Shown here in pieces: positions 37,912 through 50,947 of a stretch of DNA of 64,000 nt. The position numbers and the translations under genes are program-made. Origin of the DNA: Paramecium sonneborni (lineage: Eukaryota; Ciliophora; Oligohymenophorea; Peniculida; Parameciidae); NCBI GenBank assembly GCA_905182985.1, contig CAJJDN010000009.1, forward strand, positions 855,056 to 919,055, given 5' to 3'. Every line of letters starts with the position of its first letter. The first letter of the stretch is position 1. A model generated the notes under the pieces. It was not told the DNA's origin, did not search any database, and was given only the letters and a program-made list of their open reading frames with translations.

Positions 37912-40361
37912 ATGTCAATTTTTCATGTGACAGATATATCTGAAAAACCTTCTTCATATACTAGCCAATTGGCAAACAAAGAAGTTAGTTTAATTTCTAA
38001 GATAGATCAATTATTAAGCTTTAAGGAGTGAAGTTCGTACGTCAATAATAGATAAATATAATCATTTCGAAAAACTAGGACAAAAGCCATAAAGTCCAAA
38101 AGGAGGATAATAAAGTAAGGAAAGTCCAAGAAAGCACTAAAATACTTTACGAACTTTAGACATTTTGTTTGGAAAGCCAACTTAAAATTAAGAATAAGTA
38201 TCTCAATCATCACCTGCCAAGATCAGTGGATTAAAGAAAAAGTAAAAAAAATTAAAATTTGAATAATAGGATGCAACAAATTGGTACTTAAGAATAGACT
38301 GGAAAGTTTCACCTTTCAACTGGAGCGTAAGATTTTAAGAGTACTTATTATGATTAATCTGGATCCAAACATTCATTTTTATCTCCATAGGGTAGAAATA
38401 ATTAAGACGGTTAATTAAGATCAGGATCATTGACATCGAAATTTTATCCAGAAAGAGGGTACAATATAGTATTGATTAGAAAGCACATAACTCAGTAATG
38501 CTATCCCTATTTAGCGATTAGTTGAGATACAAAATTTATTAGAATTGACTCCTGCAAGTGAACTTTAAACTTTACCTAGAAAGTAATTTAATGTAATAAA
38601 TTTTAGTTATTTGGATGAACTTTAAAGAGTAGCAAGCTCAATATAAAGAAATTTAAAGCACCATAACGATATTCGCTTAAAATAGTGAAAATATCATATT
38701 TTAATAAACAAAAATTAATTTTTTTAATGAGCGGATTCAAACTCTATAGATCTAGAATAATATTATCATTATCGTCTTAAGCTTACAAGAGAGTACACAA
38801 GTTATCATCTTAAACATCCACTGAACCTGAATTTGTTAACTAGCAAATAAATAAGCAAATTAAATTAAATGATGAAAGTTTCATTAAAATCCCATATAAT
38901 GAGTAATCAATAACAAATCAATAAACAATAAAATAAGAAACGCAGAGCACAAATTAAAATATATAAAAAACAGAAACTAATCCTACTCAAACAAATGAAT
39001 AATTAGTAAATGTAGTTGTAAAAAGTACTATGTAAAATAATAACATAATGAGTTATTAACATTCAAATAACCAAAATGTTTAAAGCTTAAGTACTATTGT
39101 TGATAAACATGACTTAATTCAAACTTTAAAACCAGAATTGAAAAAAGAAATAACTATTTTTAATAGCTAGAATAAATAGTAGCCAAATAATTCGCCATAA
39201 TAAAAATAATAATAGATTTAACAAAATGGCCACTTAATTCAATCAAATAATAAGGCTGTTAAAAAGGAAATTAAATACTTCAAGGCTTGTGGTTTACATA
39301 ATATTGGAAATACATGTTACTTTAATAGTGCTCTTCAATGTATTATTAATACACCAAAATTTAATGATAAGTTTTTATCAGATGATATTAAACAAGAGTT
39401 TAATCCAAAACATAAATAAGTAGCTGTATAATATTGGAGATTGCTCAAATAAATGAGAACTACTAACTAAAATAGTGAAAACCCAGTCTAATTGAAATAA
39501 GCAATCAGTAATATTATAATTCTATTTTTAAAGCAAATTCAACTAAGAAATTTGGAGGCCATAGGTAAGAGGATTCTTAAGAATTTCTAAGAGCTCTTTT
39601 AACATGTTTACATGAAGATTTAAATAGGGTTACAGGAAAACCAATCTATAAAGAACTCAGTGCCGATCTTAATAAATAAACTCTTGAAGAAATAGTAAAA
39701 TATTTTTTTATTCAAGTCTAATACATGGTTTAATTACTTTAAAGGAAGAGATAATAGTTTGGTTACAGATTATTTTACAGGATAATTATTAAGCAGAGTC
39801 ACTTGTAGTGTGTGTAAAAATCAATCATTAGCATTTGATAACTTTTAAGATTTATCTTTAGCATTTCCAAATATCTAAGGAAATTAAATCACTCTTGAAG
39901 ATATGCTAAAATATTATTTAAGTGAAGAAAATATTAATCAATATACTTGTGGAAAATGTAGATAGTAAAGAAAATGTACAAGATAACTTGAGATTTGGAG
40001 ATTACCAGATATTTTAGTTATTCATTTAAAAAGGTTTTATTACAAAGGTTCTATGAAGAAAAAGATTAACATAGATATTAAGTTTGGTGCAAAATTAGAT
40101 ATAAGCTAATTTATTGTTAATAGTACCGACAAATCAACTTTAAATTGTTAATATAATTTATATGGAATTGTAAAACATTATGGTGATTTAAATTTTGGTC
40201 ATTATTTTGCGTAAATTTATTATTAATTAATTAGAGAATGCAAACATCCATACACTCAGAAATGGTACTAATTAAATGATAGCTCTGTTTCTGAAATAAA
40301 GCCTAAGGTCTCTTATGAATCCGATAATTCAGCCTATTTATTATTATACAGTCGTATTTGA
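37912..40361 (+). CDS. Ubiquitin-specific protease (USP, peptidase C19), about 768 aa
   Basis: USPs remove ubiquitin from proteins. The N-terminal half (to about residue 440) is Gln/Asn/Ser-rich and probably disordered. The catalytic domain follows with a Cys box GLHNIGNTCYFNSALQC, a QEDSQEFLRALLTCLHEDL block (equivalent of QQDAHEF), a finger with two CxxC pairs (CSVC, CGKC), DILVIHLKRFYYKG, and a His box HYGDLNFGHYFA with the final SAYLLLYSR strand. Catalytic Cys and His are present. Clear introns are at 37984-38005, 38242-38269, 38459-38483, 39508-39533 and 39695-39716. Between 38580 and 38802 either one 20-nt intron (38629-38648) or two introns (38606-38627 and 38774-38801) keep the frame, so that part of the disordered region is uncertain. 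Confidence 0.9.
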
Positions 40362-40666
40362 TAAATATATTTGTGAATAAAGTGTAGTATTTTAAAATTT
40401 TTGATTTAACCACTTTATCAAAAACTTATTATTTCTACTAAAACTTTTAGTTATTGATATTGAAAAGCAAATCTGAAATAAACTAAAAACGATTAAGTTA
40501 ATATTTATAAACTTAAAAGAAAATAGTGGCTAAATTTGTAATTAATTTAATTATTGTTATTGTTAAAAAAAGCAAATAAACTAAAGTTTATAAGCATTTT
40601 TTTCTATTGTATTATTACTATGATTGATATAAAAATAATTTGATAAATTTGATATATAGAATTAAC
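40362..40666. other. Intergenic region between convergent genes
   Basis: This is 305 bp of AT-rich sequence between the USP and dioxygenase 3' ends. No gene was seen. Confidence 0.5.
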
Positions 40667-41446
40667 TCAAGAACTAATAACAAAACTAGTCATTGAGAAT
40701 GAAGCCATTACAACTTCATCATTAAAGAAAGTCACTTTATCTGTACTTTCTTAAAGACCTAATATGTATAATACGGGCAAATAGTGTTCTGGAGTTGGAC
40801 TGGCTCTGACACCATATTCTAATTTTTTGTAGTTTATTAATTTATCATGTTCTTTTTTTAGGATCATGTCTTTGACTGACTCATTGAATTATGCTGCCCA
40901 AGGTCTAGGCTTTGCAGTATCTGTCCATTCCATTTCTTTAAAACTATGAATTATGTTTCCACTTCCTATTATCATCACTCCTTCTTTTCTTAATGGAGCT
41001 AATTTCTTTCCAAGATTATAATGTTCTGCTTCTGAAAATCTTGTGTTAAGACTTATTTGTATAACAGGAATATCTTATTCAGGATACATCCATTAAAGTA
41101 TTGTCCATGTTCCGTGATCTAATCCCCAAGAGTTGTCAATTTTAGCTTCAGGAATCAATTTTTAGATTCTTTCACATAAGTTTAAATTACCAGGAGGATT
41201 ATACTATTATTCATACAATTTTTTTGGAAATCCTCCAAAGTCATGAATTGTTTTTTATTTTATGTTTCCTGTTAATTTTACGCCATCTGTCTCCCAATGA
41301 GCTGATACAGCTAAGATTGAATTTGGTTTTGGTAGAGTCCTAGCAAGTTCTTTCCATTTCAAAGAGAATGCATTGACTTCTATTCCATTCATCGGAGATC
41401 CATGACCGAAAAATATTACAGGTAATGTTAACATTGTTTGAAACAT
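40667..41446 (-). CDS. LigB-family extradiol dioxygenase (4,5-DOPA dioxygenase-like), 259 aa
   Basis: The family (DODA/YgiD) opens catechol-type rings with a bound metal. The intronless frame of 259 residues matches the usual 260-270. Motifs in order are FFGHGSPMN (first metal His), SILAVSAHWET (second His), GLDHGTWTILQWMYP (third metal/catalytic His), VIQISLN, and GSGNIIHSF (late His). All expected histidines are present, so the enzyme should be active. The true substrate is uncertain, since bacterial and protist homologues act on various catechols. It starts at the first ATG (MFQTMLTLP). The cytosol is expected; no targeting signal was seen. Confidence 0.92.
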
Positions 41447-42362
41447 TCGAAATTCTGAAATTAAATTATCATTAAATTTGTTTTAAATATAGCATTTCAA
41501 TTCAATTTTAGGCTATATAGTAATAAAAAATACCTAAAGAAAAATAGTAAAAATTGGAATTGAGAATTACTTAAAAATCTATCTTATTAAAAAGTTCAAT
41601 ATTCATTAATTGTTATAAGGAATTCAATTAATATTTCGAAAAATTGTCAAATTCAACAACATAACCATATTACTCATGATCTTATTATTAAAAAAATTGA
41701 AAATAAAAAGAAAAAGCAATTACTGTTTCATCCTGAAGTTTTGAATATTATTTTATTTGAAAATTAAGAAAAACTGTTGAAGAAAGCTTTTCATAAAATT
41801 ATTGAAAATACTTTTAATGGTTTATAATTATAAGCTAAGAATAAAAGGGGAATTGATTAAATTATATTTTTATGTTAAATTTTAAAACTTCTTAGAGGTT
41901 ATTTTTTTTGAAAACAGCTAGAGCTCAATTTAGAAAACATGAAATAATTTCAATCAGTTTCCTTTAATATTAATAATTAAAAGTATTAACCTTAATTTAG
42001 TTCAGTAAACTTAGATATGATGAAATTATGTATTTAATTTAAATAGAATTAAATAATAAAAAAAGACCTTATTGATGTATCAAACAAATAAAGAAACTAC
42101 TTTTTGTGGAATATGAAGGAATATACATGAAGTGATTGATTTATCTTAACATTATTTAAAAGAAATAGTTCATAGAAGTAACTAAACTAATAGGAAAATA
42201 TATAAAATATCATTATTTTAAAAATGAAGAGCTTGATTTACATCGACTCCAGAATATGATAGAATTTTGAAGATAAGATTGCTTTTACAAAGTAACTACT
42301 AGGGTAGTGATTTGATTTTTATTAAAAAAATAATTCTAATTTATAAAAATAATAAGTTTAGA
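41447..42362. other. Region with a possible decayed gene
   Basis: A plus-strand frame open from about 41630 to 41910 reads as a charged protein segment (HPEVLNIILFENQEKLLKKAFHK, given only as the motif FENQEKLLKKAF) and is stopped by TGA. No start, intron set or family could be found, and the rest to 42362 is AT-rich without a clear frame. It is probably a relic plus the promoter of the ARMC9 gene. Confidence 0.3.
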
Positions 42363-45022
42363 ATGAGCAAACAACCGCCACCAAAGAAAAAAGTCTCAAA
42401 GCAAAATGTTTCTCAGCAATCTAAAAAGCAAGAATAATAGCAGGAATAAATGTATATAGAGACTATACTTGATCCAACATAGGAATCAATAATAAGTCTA
42501 ATTCAAGAGTATCTGGTGAGATACTAATTGTTAAACACATTAGATACATTATCAAAAGAATTAGCTTCTGGATAAATGGGAGCGGATATTTACCATTTAG
42601 ATTCAGAATTAATTGATGTATGTTACATTTCAAATAAAATAGTATTTCGATAAAGGATAATATGAAATGTTTTTCATGTTATGGAACAAATATCTACCTT
42701 ATAATTTAAGAATGAAGGATGAAGATGCTAAGAAATTAGAGTTTTATATATAAATATACTTTTTACTCTATGAAATACATCCTAAAACTGGTAAGAAAGG
42801 AGGGGTAATTAGTAAAGCTGCACTTCAATATTTTAAAACATATCTTGATACTAAAGGTTAGGAGTAAGTAATTCTTGTTAAATTTAGATTATCGAAAACA
42901 ACCGAATTTTTGCCATATTACGCTCTTGCATATGTACCTAGGCCATAAGAACATTCAACATTTAAACATTTTTTTACGAACTAGTGGATTTTAGAAATAA
43001 AAGGGAAACTTGTTAAATTAACAAATGAATTATTGAACAGAGAGTAATTAACAATAATGGAACAAATGTATTAAAATTTTACAGAACAAGAGCCTAAAAA
43101 AGTGGTATGATATTAGAATAATAAATAGAATTTAACATAATCTAATTAAAATTATACAACATAATTAGGTATGAATAATTAAGAATTGTTGGCTGTTATT
43201 TAGGATTACAATTTGAAATATAATTAGATGCAAAAGAAGTTTAAAGATTATATAGAACAAAGTAAATAGACGATGATAGAAGCACAATAAAAATGGTACT
43301 AATTAAACAAAGAAGTCACCGATATAGCAAATTAGTTAAATAAAATGTTAGAAGATAGTAGAAGAGGGAAATAAATTCCACAAGATCTTCTTGATGAATA
43401 ATTAAAAAAATTAGCTAAATTATCTTAATTTTTCAGTACATCTGTAGAAGAGATAATTAGTTAGAGTTAGGATATTTCAATGTATGATAAAGCAAGCATA
43501 TTTGAAAATGATTTAAGCATAAGTCCTATACCATAACATTCTTAACAATAACACTTTAATTTCAATTAACCAATTCCGTATGTGTAATTAAACTATTAAA
43601 AAATTAAATCAGTATTTCAAGATAGTTAAAGTGAGCCTGGATTTATTTGTAGAATTTTATAAGCCTTAAGATTTCGAATAACAACTGCTAAAGGAGCAAA
43701 AGTCAGAAGAGAAATATTAATTCAATATGCTTAATTTGATATATTGGGATGTTCTCCTGGAAATACAACAGTATTACAAAGATTGTTAGTAGATGCTCCT
43801 AATTCTGTAAAAGAATATACATTAAGATTAACAAATGCTATGGCTAGTGATTATTAAGGTAGAAGTTATTTAATGGCATCATTCACTTTAATTAAAACGC
43901 TGATAGATATATTAAAAAAAGATAAAAATGATTCGTTAGTTAGGAGAAATGCTTTAGGGGCCTTATAAAAATTATCTTTAAGAAGAAAGCCTTAAGTTGT
44001 AATGATAGAAAATGATGTAATCAAATGGATTGTGAGAACATTGGAGAATGAAAAAGAATCATTGAGTGAATATTCGTATGAATATGCAACAGCTTTATTT
44101 ATGAATCTAAGTATGAGAGATTAAGGAAAATAAAAGTGTGTAGAGTTTAAAAAGGAAGTCTTAAAAATACTAAATGATCTTTTAGAACATGACAATATGT
44201 AAGTAAGAACTTTTGTAAATGGTACTCTTTACTCTTTATTTTCAATCTTATAAATGAGAGAATAAGCTTAAGCTTTAGGAATGAAAGAGAGATTAGTACT
44301 TTTGATGTAAAACTCTGATGATAGATTCATTAAATAGATTCAATATATAATAGAATAAATTAATAAAATAGGGCCAGATGAATTAGAACCGGATGAAAAT
44401 AATGATGTAGATGACATTGATGATATTGATGATAGTGAAGATACTATAGAAGAAGAAGACGCTGAAGATGCTTTAAAAGCGAAAGATGGAGAATTAGTAG
44501 GAGAAGAATTACTCAATGCTCATTTTAGCTTATCTCATTAAGAAGCAATATAAGTTTATTTTTACCATCTATATTTTTATAGTAAAACACAATGACTAGA
44601 TCTATTATTCTGCAAGAAAACCAAAATAAAAAAGCTATGACTCCCAAGAATTCTTAATAATAACCTTTTCGACCAACCACTCCTGTTATCTCTGCTAGTT
44701 AACTATAAAAATCTTAATTACCATCTGAAATGAAATCTCTACCTAAACTTGCTAGAACACCTGTTGGATAGGATAAACCATAAAGTACTTTTGATCAATC
44801 TGAACAACAACTCTAATAATAATCATAAACCATGAAATCCTCTTCATAAAACAATAATTCTCAACAAAGATAACCATTACCTGAGATTAAACCAGCTGTT
44901 GAAGCCCCCTTAGAATAACCAAGCTATGAAAAAAATGATGAAGTATCCAAATCTTATATTTTTAGTACAAAAATGTATTTCAACATAAATCTAAAATACC
45001 CAGAACACCACCTTAAAAATGA
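42363..45022 (+). CDS. ARMC9: ARMC9 homologue (LisH domain, armadillo repeats), 844 aa
   Basis: ARMC9 acts at the ciliary base and tip and influences ciliary stability. Five introns (42618-42642, 42864-42887, 43105-43128, 44554-44582, 44943-44965) give exactly 845 codons. The N-terminus has a LisH motif (LIQEYLVRYQLLNTLDTLSKE), then the family block FDKGQYEMFFMLWNKYL, KLEFYIQIYFLLYEIHP and TTEFLPYYALAYVP. A coiled-coil middle part follows (about residues 230-370). Armadillo-type helices follow (LVRRNALGALQKLSL, YATALFMNLSMRD, VNGTLYSLFSI), then a very acidic stretch and a Pro/Gln-rich tail ending KIPRTPPQK. The 24-nt intron at 43105 is a multiple of three but carries an in-frame TGA, so it must be removed. 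The gene layout strongly resembles ARMC9. Confidence 0.85.
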
Positions 45023-45178
45023 TATATTTATGTTATTTTATAAAATGTTTATAAAGTCAGAATAGCAGATCGATATAATCATGTACCAATATTAATTAAA
45101 ATTTTCATCATTAAATTATTGTTAATAAGAAATTATTTAATAAACTATTTAAATTAAATAATAAATTATGGGTGATTA

Positions 45179-46597
45179 ATGATTAAATTAATAACTAAAG
45201 CTGATTAATTTGGAGCTGTCTATCGTCCAACTTTTAATTCTAAAGATGCTTATTAAACTTTCTTTGGAGGACTTATCACCATAACTCTTTATAGTTTATG
45301 TATTGCATATATGATTTATATGTTTATCCAGTGGGGAACACATCAAATCCTTCCAAGAAGTTCATTATCAGAAGAAGTAAAAGAAGACCTATATGTGGAA
45401 TTTGATTACGATCTAATTCAAATTAAACTCACAAATGATGTAAATCCATTTTCAAAACTTAACAATATTTTGGTTCCATAATTTTATGTCCTTACTAATT
45501 AAATAAAGTCTGATCCAGTGATGGTATTTCCAAATGTTGATGGTTGGATTGTACCTAAAAATTACAAGTTCAAATTAAGTCCATTAGAAAATCTTGATGT
45601 TTAACTATAATTTATAGCATGTTAATCAGACTACATAATTGAAGGTATGACTTGCGCAAACGAAGAAGAAATAAATAATTTTTTTAATTCTAAGACCACT
45701 ATCACAGTTATTATTTATGTGACGAAATTTAATGTAAAAACCGAGGAATTTTATAAGATACCAAAGAAATTAGAATTTATTATTTAAAAAGAATAAACTA
45801 TTTTTAATAAATATTCTGTCAAAACCTCTTATGCTTATATAGATAATGGGGTTGTATTCCCATCCAATGAAGAATATTAATTCATTAGTGATTATACTTT
45901 GGCTACTTAATCACTTTAATTAAATACTCAACAGTAAATATACAATAAAAGCATCTTCTCACAGTTTACTTTTTCGTTGGATAATATTCAACAAATTAAT
46001 TATATCACTTATGCACATTTAGATGAAGTGTTGGCTTCCATTGGTTCTATATGGTCAATCATCTTGATATTATCCTATTGTGCTGTATTATTTAATGAAT
46101 TTAATTAATCAGAATATCTCTATAGGAAAATCATTTCTTTTTACTACCCTTAATTTAAGTTTTTATAAATCAGATAGAACTTCATCGGAAAAATAACTAA
46201 AGTGACTGGATATGGATAATCGTATGACCCTAGAGAATTTACAAAGTATTACTAAAAATTAAAATAAGATGCTTAACAAAAAATGAAGGTAAAAAATATT
46301 TTATATGAAATCTCAAGAATATAATTTATTCTTTAATCAATACAAGAACGTAATCTAATTCTTAATAGTCATAATGTTGGAATTAAATTGAAATTATTAG
46401 ATAAAGATTCCTCTGAATTTCCTAATATATTACCTCATGAAAATTAACTCAGTGATAATGACTTCATGTTGTTATCAAAACCAAAATATTAAAGCAAAAC
46501 AGACCCAGGAAAAAATAAGTTTTATTAGATTAATGTTATGAATCATAATAAAATAGAAACAAGTTAAATCAACACAAGTTAAGACAATTTACGTTGA
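45179..46597 (+). CDS. Two-TM ciliate membrane protein, intact paralogue, 472 aa
   Basis: A single exon runs from ATG 45179 to TGA 46595-46597. It shares its plan with the frameshifted gene at 13260-14666: a short cytosolic N-terminus, TM1 after a conserved FFGGLITITLYSL motif, a lumenal domain of about 230 residues, TM2 (LDEVLASIGSIWSIILIL), then SFYYPQFKFLQI and a helical cytosolic part with LYEISRIQFILQS. Hydrophobicity predicts both tails on the cytosolic side. The domain is unknown to me; related uncharacterised proteins seem to form an expanded family in ciliates (inference). No catalytic residues can be named. Another ATG eight bases upstream runs straight into TGA, so 45179 is the start. 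Confidence 0.75.
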
Positions 46598-46649
46598 TTT
46601 CTTGAAAATATTTATATTAATAAATATGATAAATCTTTAAAAGCCATTA

Positions 46650-48220
46650 GTTTTGATGATCCACCAGTCTTGCTATTTGTTAAAATTTGGAACATTCCCA
46701 TAAGGTTTATTTCTTTTAAATTAGGATTATTGGTAATTGTTCGATTCCTGCTTTAGCAATATGATTAGGCAAAGTTCATGAAATTTTCTTATTTTAAATT
46801 TTATCTATTGACTTTTTATCTTAAGGAGATCTACAAATTAGGCATATCTTAATTAAAAACTAAAGTACTACATTTTATTTCATCCATTTATCAAAACATT
46901 TATAGTGGTAGACATGCATGCAATATGTGATTATGACAAATTAATCTTATTTGAATGAATCAAAGCAAATCTAACATTCGCTTTAATCATATATTGAAGG
47001 GCATTTTTTCAAAAGACTCTAATATTCAATCGCGGGATTAATTGAGTCCAATCAAATGAATTTTCAAATATCTTTTAAATTAATTAAAAATTAACATTAA
47101 TATTGGCATTATTTGCTATTGGAGCTTTCTAGAATTATAACCTTGAAAGTTTGAATATACAAAACACAAAACAGCATAAAAAAGTAAACCAGATGATATT
47201 ACTGAAATTATTATTGTCTTGAAAAGGTTTTATCTGCTTTTTAATTAAGTTAAAGATATACTATACTATTTTATTATGATTAAACTATAATAATGTTAAA
47301 TTTGAGATGTTTATGATCCTATAATTTTGCATTTACTAATCTCATCAATAGTTATATTGATATTAAGTAAGGATTCTCCTAAAAACCTTAATAGCTAATC
47401 TCTCCTTAATTTTAAAATTATAAGAGAAAATCAGCATTTCCAATCTTCATTAAGTCTAAATAATAAAATTTATCTTTTTCAAGATAATCTTATTTCAGAA
47501 TCAAAACTTTAAAATTCACAATCAAAACCAAAATAACCCTCAACACAATTACATACACATTAACCCATGTTTTTACATTAACTCTTATTAATGATAACTA
47601 TTACTTTAAACAATCATTTCCCTTTTTTGGGCTTATTGATATTTTAAAACTATCATTTTATTTTGAAAAAATCCCTACAAAAATTTTCAAACCATTTGAA
47701 AATTTAGTATTGGTAGGGTATGAATTGTAGTTCATTTTAGAATCCCTTATCAACATTAATTTTTATGACGATTCAGTAAATTCAAAAGCATTCCAATCAC
47801 AAATGCATTAAAAACTTCATATCATAATGAATACTTTTAATCTAAATAAATTTCGCTAAAAGTTGTAAAATTTGGTGCAGTTTCACAAATCATTTAATAT
47901 GCTTGCTTCTTTTATACTAAAGTTTGCTTAAATTGCAAGAAAATCATATTTATCATTGAGCAGGTTTATTTATTGTAGTCCAAATGTATTTTAAATGATC
48001 CAATTTTTGCACAGAATGCATAATTCATTAAGGTTATAAGTCGTCAATAGCACATTTGCCAGATTCATGTTAAGATTTATATACAAATTTTTCATTTGAT
48101 TAAACGAAAACAAATTATCAAATTATAGGATTATTATTGAAAGGCATTTTGAAACAAACACAAAAAGAAGAAATAAATAAATAACAATAAATTTTATATT
48201 CGATAGTTACAGAACAACAT
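46650..48220 (-). pseudogene. Damaged gene for a secreted EGF-like protein
   Basis: The strand shows coding pieces but no continuous frame. Near 48150-48220 there is a signal-peptide-like start (LLLFIYFFFLCLFQNAF). A different frame then reads FDNLFSFNQMKNLYI and CILCKNW, and a third CETAPNFTTF. At about 47515-47575 an EGF-like Cys cluster appears (CKNMGQCVCNCVEGYFGFDC). A further open piece near 47200-47400 reads LLRFLGESLLNINITIDEI. Between the first two pieces there is no AG dinucleotide, so an intron cannot repair the frame. I read it as a broken surface-protein gene; a poorly resolved multi-exon gene is the alternative. Confidence 0.4.
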
Positions 48221-48247
48221 TCTTTCTATTTTATAAAATAGCTTCAA

Positions 48248-50218
48248 TCAAATAAGCAAAATTGTCATCTAATTAATAATGCCCTCTTATGTTCCAAATA
48301 AACCTGATATACTAATTATGTAATCTCCTTATTTTATCCAACCTTTTTACTTAAAGTTTTCTAATATTCTTGGAGTTAATCTAAAATTATGTTAAATTTA
48401 CTTACTATTCAATTCCAACTAAACTCCCAACTAGAAATGGAATCACCCCATTAACAATATTTAGATTTCTTGCAATAGTTTTCTTAGCTGTTACTGCAAC
48501 TATTGGGCATGGAGCATGTAATTTTGATAGACTTAAAGCTGTTTCACCAGTAGTAAACAATAAAATTAGTTTTACACGCAGACTAATTTAATTCGTGAAT
48601 ACCTGTAAGCATTTTCAATAGCATTTTAAGCTATAATAGAGGCAATAGGGTTTTCCTATATTTTAATTTAAAAAATTCCTTAATATTACAATCTAGTGTG
48701 CATTTCTATGTTTTTGCTAATTCTTGCTAGGGCTTATACAACCTTAATTGGATGATTTCCATATGTAGTTTCACCTGATAGCATAATACCATCAATATGT
48801 TATTCAACAACATCTGCAATATCTCCCATTTCGGCAAAAGTAGGGTTCGTCTAAGTAAGCATTGATTCCAAAATTTATGTTGAAATTAAAACCTAATTAA
48901 TTGAAAAATTACTGGTTTAACAAGTTTCCTGCAATTTAATATCATATCGTGTTACATCTACACTACATCTTCTATTTATGCCCAAGTTGCCAAATAAGCT
49001 CGTGCAATTATGCAACCATCTGCAACTTCCATTATTTTATCAAAATTATTTATTCCTTCCTAAGTTGTTATTCTCACAAAAATCTGAATATTAGTTGAAG
49101 AACCTAATAAATGTTTTAACTATTTTAAAAATATTTAAGAACTTCATGCACTTCCTCAGGTCTGCTAACATTTGACAAAGTAATTGAGTCGAAATCTAAC
49201 CTTTTGGCAATTGTGAAATCATTAATATCTTTAGATGTTATTTATGTTTCGATTTCTTCATCTGAATCATCTGACTTTTTAATTACCTATTTTAATTCCT
49301 TTGTTCTATTTGCAATAAATAATGGCTTAAAAGGTCTCATTAAACCTTTTACTAGAAAAGAATTTTACAGTTTTATTCTATTTCACATACGAAAACTATT
49401 AAGCTTTTTGTAGCTAACTTTTATTTTTTATTTTGAATGATTTAGTCAATATATTTTTGTTTTTTGGATTACAATTATGTTGACGAAGCATTTCTTGAAT
49501 TTTCACTGGATAAAGAACTTTTAGACTACAATTTACTTTTTTCTGATTTTTCTTACTCAAATATACTGTTTCTAAACATGGATTCAGTGGGATACAAATC
49601 TGGATATTTTTCCATTAATAACTATTTAGCCCTTTGCAATTTTAATATAAAATTATACTCCTAATCTGTTTCCAAAGCTGTAATATTTAATACAACTTAG
49701 CCATAATCAATAAATATTTTATCTCCAACTTTTGCTTAAGTAAAAAGTTCATCTTAATCTACACAGATGATATTTTCATCACCAATTACTTTATTGTCTT
49801 AAGTTATTCTAATAATATTTCCTTTCTATTATCTAATAATCTCTATACTTTTAAGTATATTTCTGGCACTCTCAAATGACCTATTCTTGTAATTTTTCCT
49901 TATAGCATCATATTTATTGGAATAGTATGATCTAATTCTAACTCTAATTGATCCCTGATCATTTTCAACTTTTCATATTATCTTCTATCATGAGTATAAG
50001 CTGTATTTATACTAAAATTTAAATATATCGAAAAAATTAAACCTGAGTGCATTAGCACCTGCCTTTAACATTTCTCTAATTATATCGATTTCGCATGTTT
50101 TTTCATTTATAGAACAAACTATTTTTGTTCTTCTTTAATGGTGTGGCTCTTGCTATTCGTCCTTTAATATATTTTCTCTGGACCGAATAGGTGTTAAACT
50201 TGAAAGCCTTGCATTCAT
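48248..50218 (-). CDS. Pyruvate-kinase-like protein lacking catalytic motifs, 601 aa
   Basis: Seven introns (50012-50042, 49841-49869, 49352-49368, 49120-49142, 48893-48912, 48583-48602, 48381-48405) give exactly 602 codons; the 17-nt one is least certain. The pyruvate-kinase fold is recognisable throughout: RRTKIVCSIN, KAGANALSINTAYTHDRR, a B-domain with IICVDQDELFTQAKVGDKIFIDYG (in parts), KDINDFTIAKRLDFDSITLS, KPVLISTQILESMLTQTNP, IDGIMLSGETTYGNHP and the C-terminal CPIVAVTAKKTIARNLNIV. The catalytic segment usually reading KIEN...ARGDLG reads RITTQEG...ARAYLA, removing the Lys/Glu and Asp that bind metal and substrate. An insert of about 80 Ser/Lys-rich residues splits the B and A domains. 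Catalysis is unlikely; a regulatory or structural role is inferred. It starts 19 bp from the divergent PEX19 gene. Confidence 0.85.
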
Positions 50219-50237
50219 AAAAATAAATATTTATATT

Positions 50238-50947
50238 ATGGATTAGAAGGGAGATGATATTATGGATGATATTGCTGAGGCTCTTGACGGGGATCATAAA
50301 CTTAATTTAACAGCTGATCAAAATGATGAAGATGGTAATTAATACTATAAACCAAGATGAGGCAGTAAATAAGGAATGTGAAAATTTCCTTAATTCTTTA
50401 AAAGGAGAAGGAACCCAAAATATCGAAACAGATCAACTACTTAAGTAATTCCAAGGGATGATGGGAAATATCCTTGAAGGAATCAATCCTAACAACTAGT
50501 AACATTATGATGTTATTCAAAGGGAATAACAAAAGGCATTTTAAGAGACTTTTGAAAAATTAGAATAAGCACCTTAATTTGATGAATTGGCCGATAAAAT
50601 GCTATTATAATTTATGGATAAGGATGTTTTAGAACAACCAATGAAAGAAACATATGATGCCTATAACAAATTTATTTAAGTATTTATATTTAATTAACAA
50701 GGAAAATAAAAATAAACTTAATGAAGAGGACTTAAAAAAATATGAAAAACAAAAAGATTGTGTTGAAAAAATTATTGATTAATTAAACACTAATCCTAAT
50801 GACAAGGAAAAATTAATTTAACTATTTGAAAATATGCAAGCTGAAGGGGATCCTCCTTAAGAAGTTTTTGGAGGAAATGAAAACCCACTCAACTTTATAA
50901 ATGCACCTTCTGAAGGAGCTTAAGGAGAACCCTGCAGTATATTTTGA
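50238..50947 (+). CDS. PEX19: Peroxin-19 (peroxisomal membrane protein chaperone/import receptor), 221 aa
   Basis: PEX19 binds newly made peroxisomal membrane proteins in the cytosol and delivers them to PEX3. Introns at 50335-50356 and 50680-50701 (both 22 nt) give exactly 222 codons. The N-terminus is acidic and disordered (DDIAEALDGDHKLNL). The C-terminal helical domain has LLKQFQGMMGNIL, FDELADKMLLQFMDKDVLEQPMKE (in parts; the family's cargo-binding signature), and VEKIIDQLNTN with FENMQAEGDPPQEV. The last four residues CSIF form a CaaX box for farnesylation, a classic PEX19 feature. All expected parts are present in a protein slightly shorter than fungal and animal forms. It shares a 19-bp divergent gap with the pyruvate-kinase-like gene. 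Confidence 0.93.

Noticed and set aside
42864..42887. Extra loop (VILVKFR) in ARMC9 before TTEFLPYYAL
   Set aside because: A stop-free 24-nt intron fits the family better, so I treat it as intron, though it would also translate in frame.
49841..49869. Single-base frameshift in the pyruvate-kinase-like gene
   Set aside because: A 29-nt GT...AG intron restores the frame and improves the match to the fold, so no mutation is needed.
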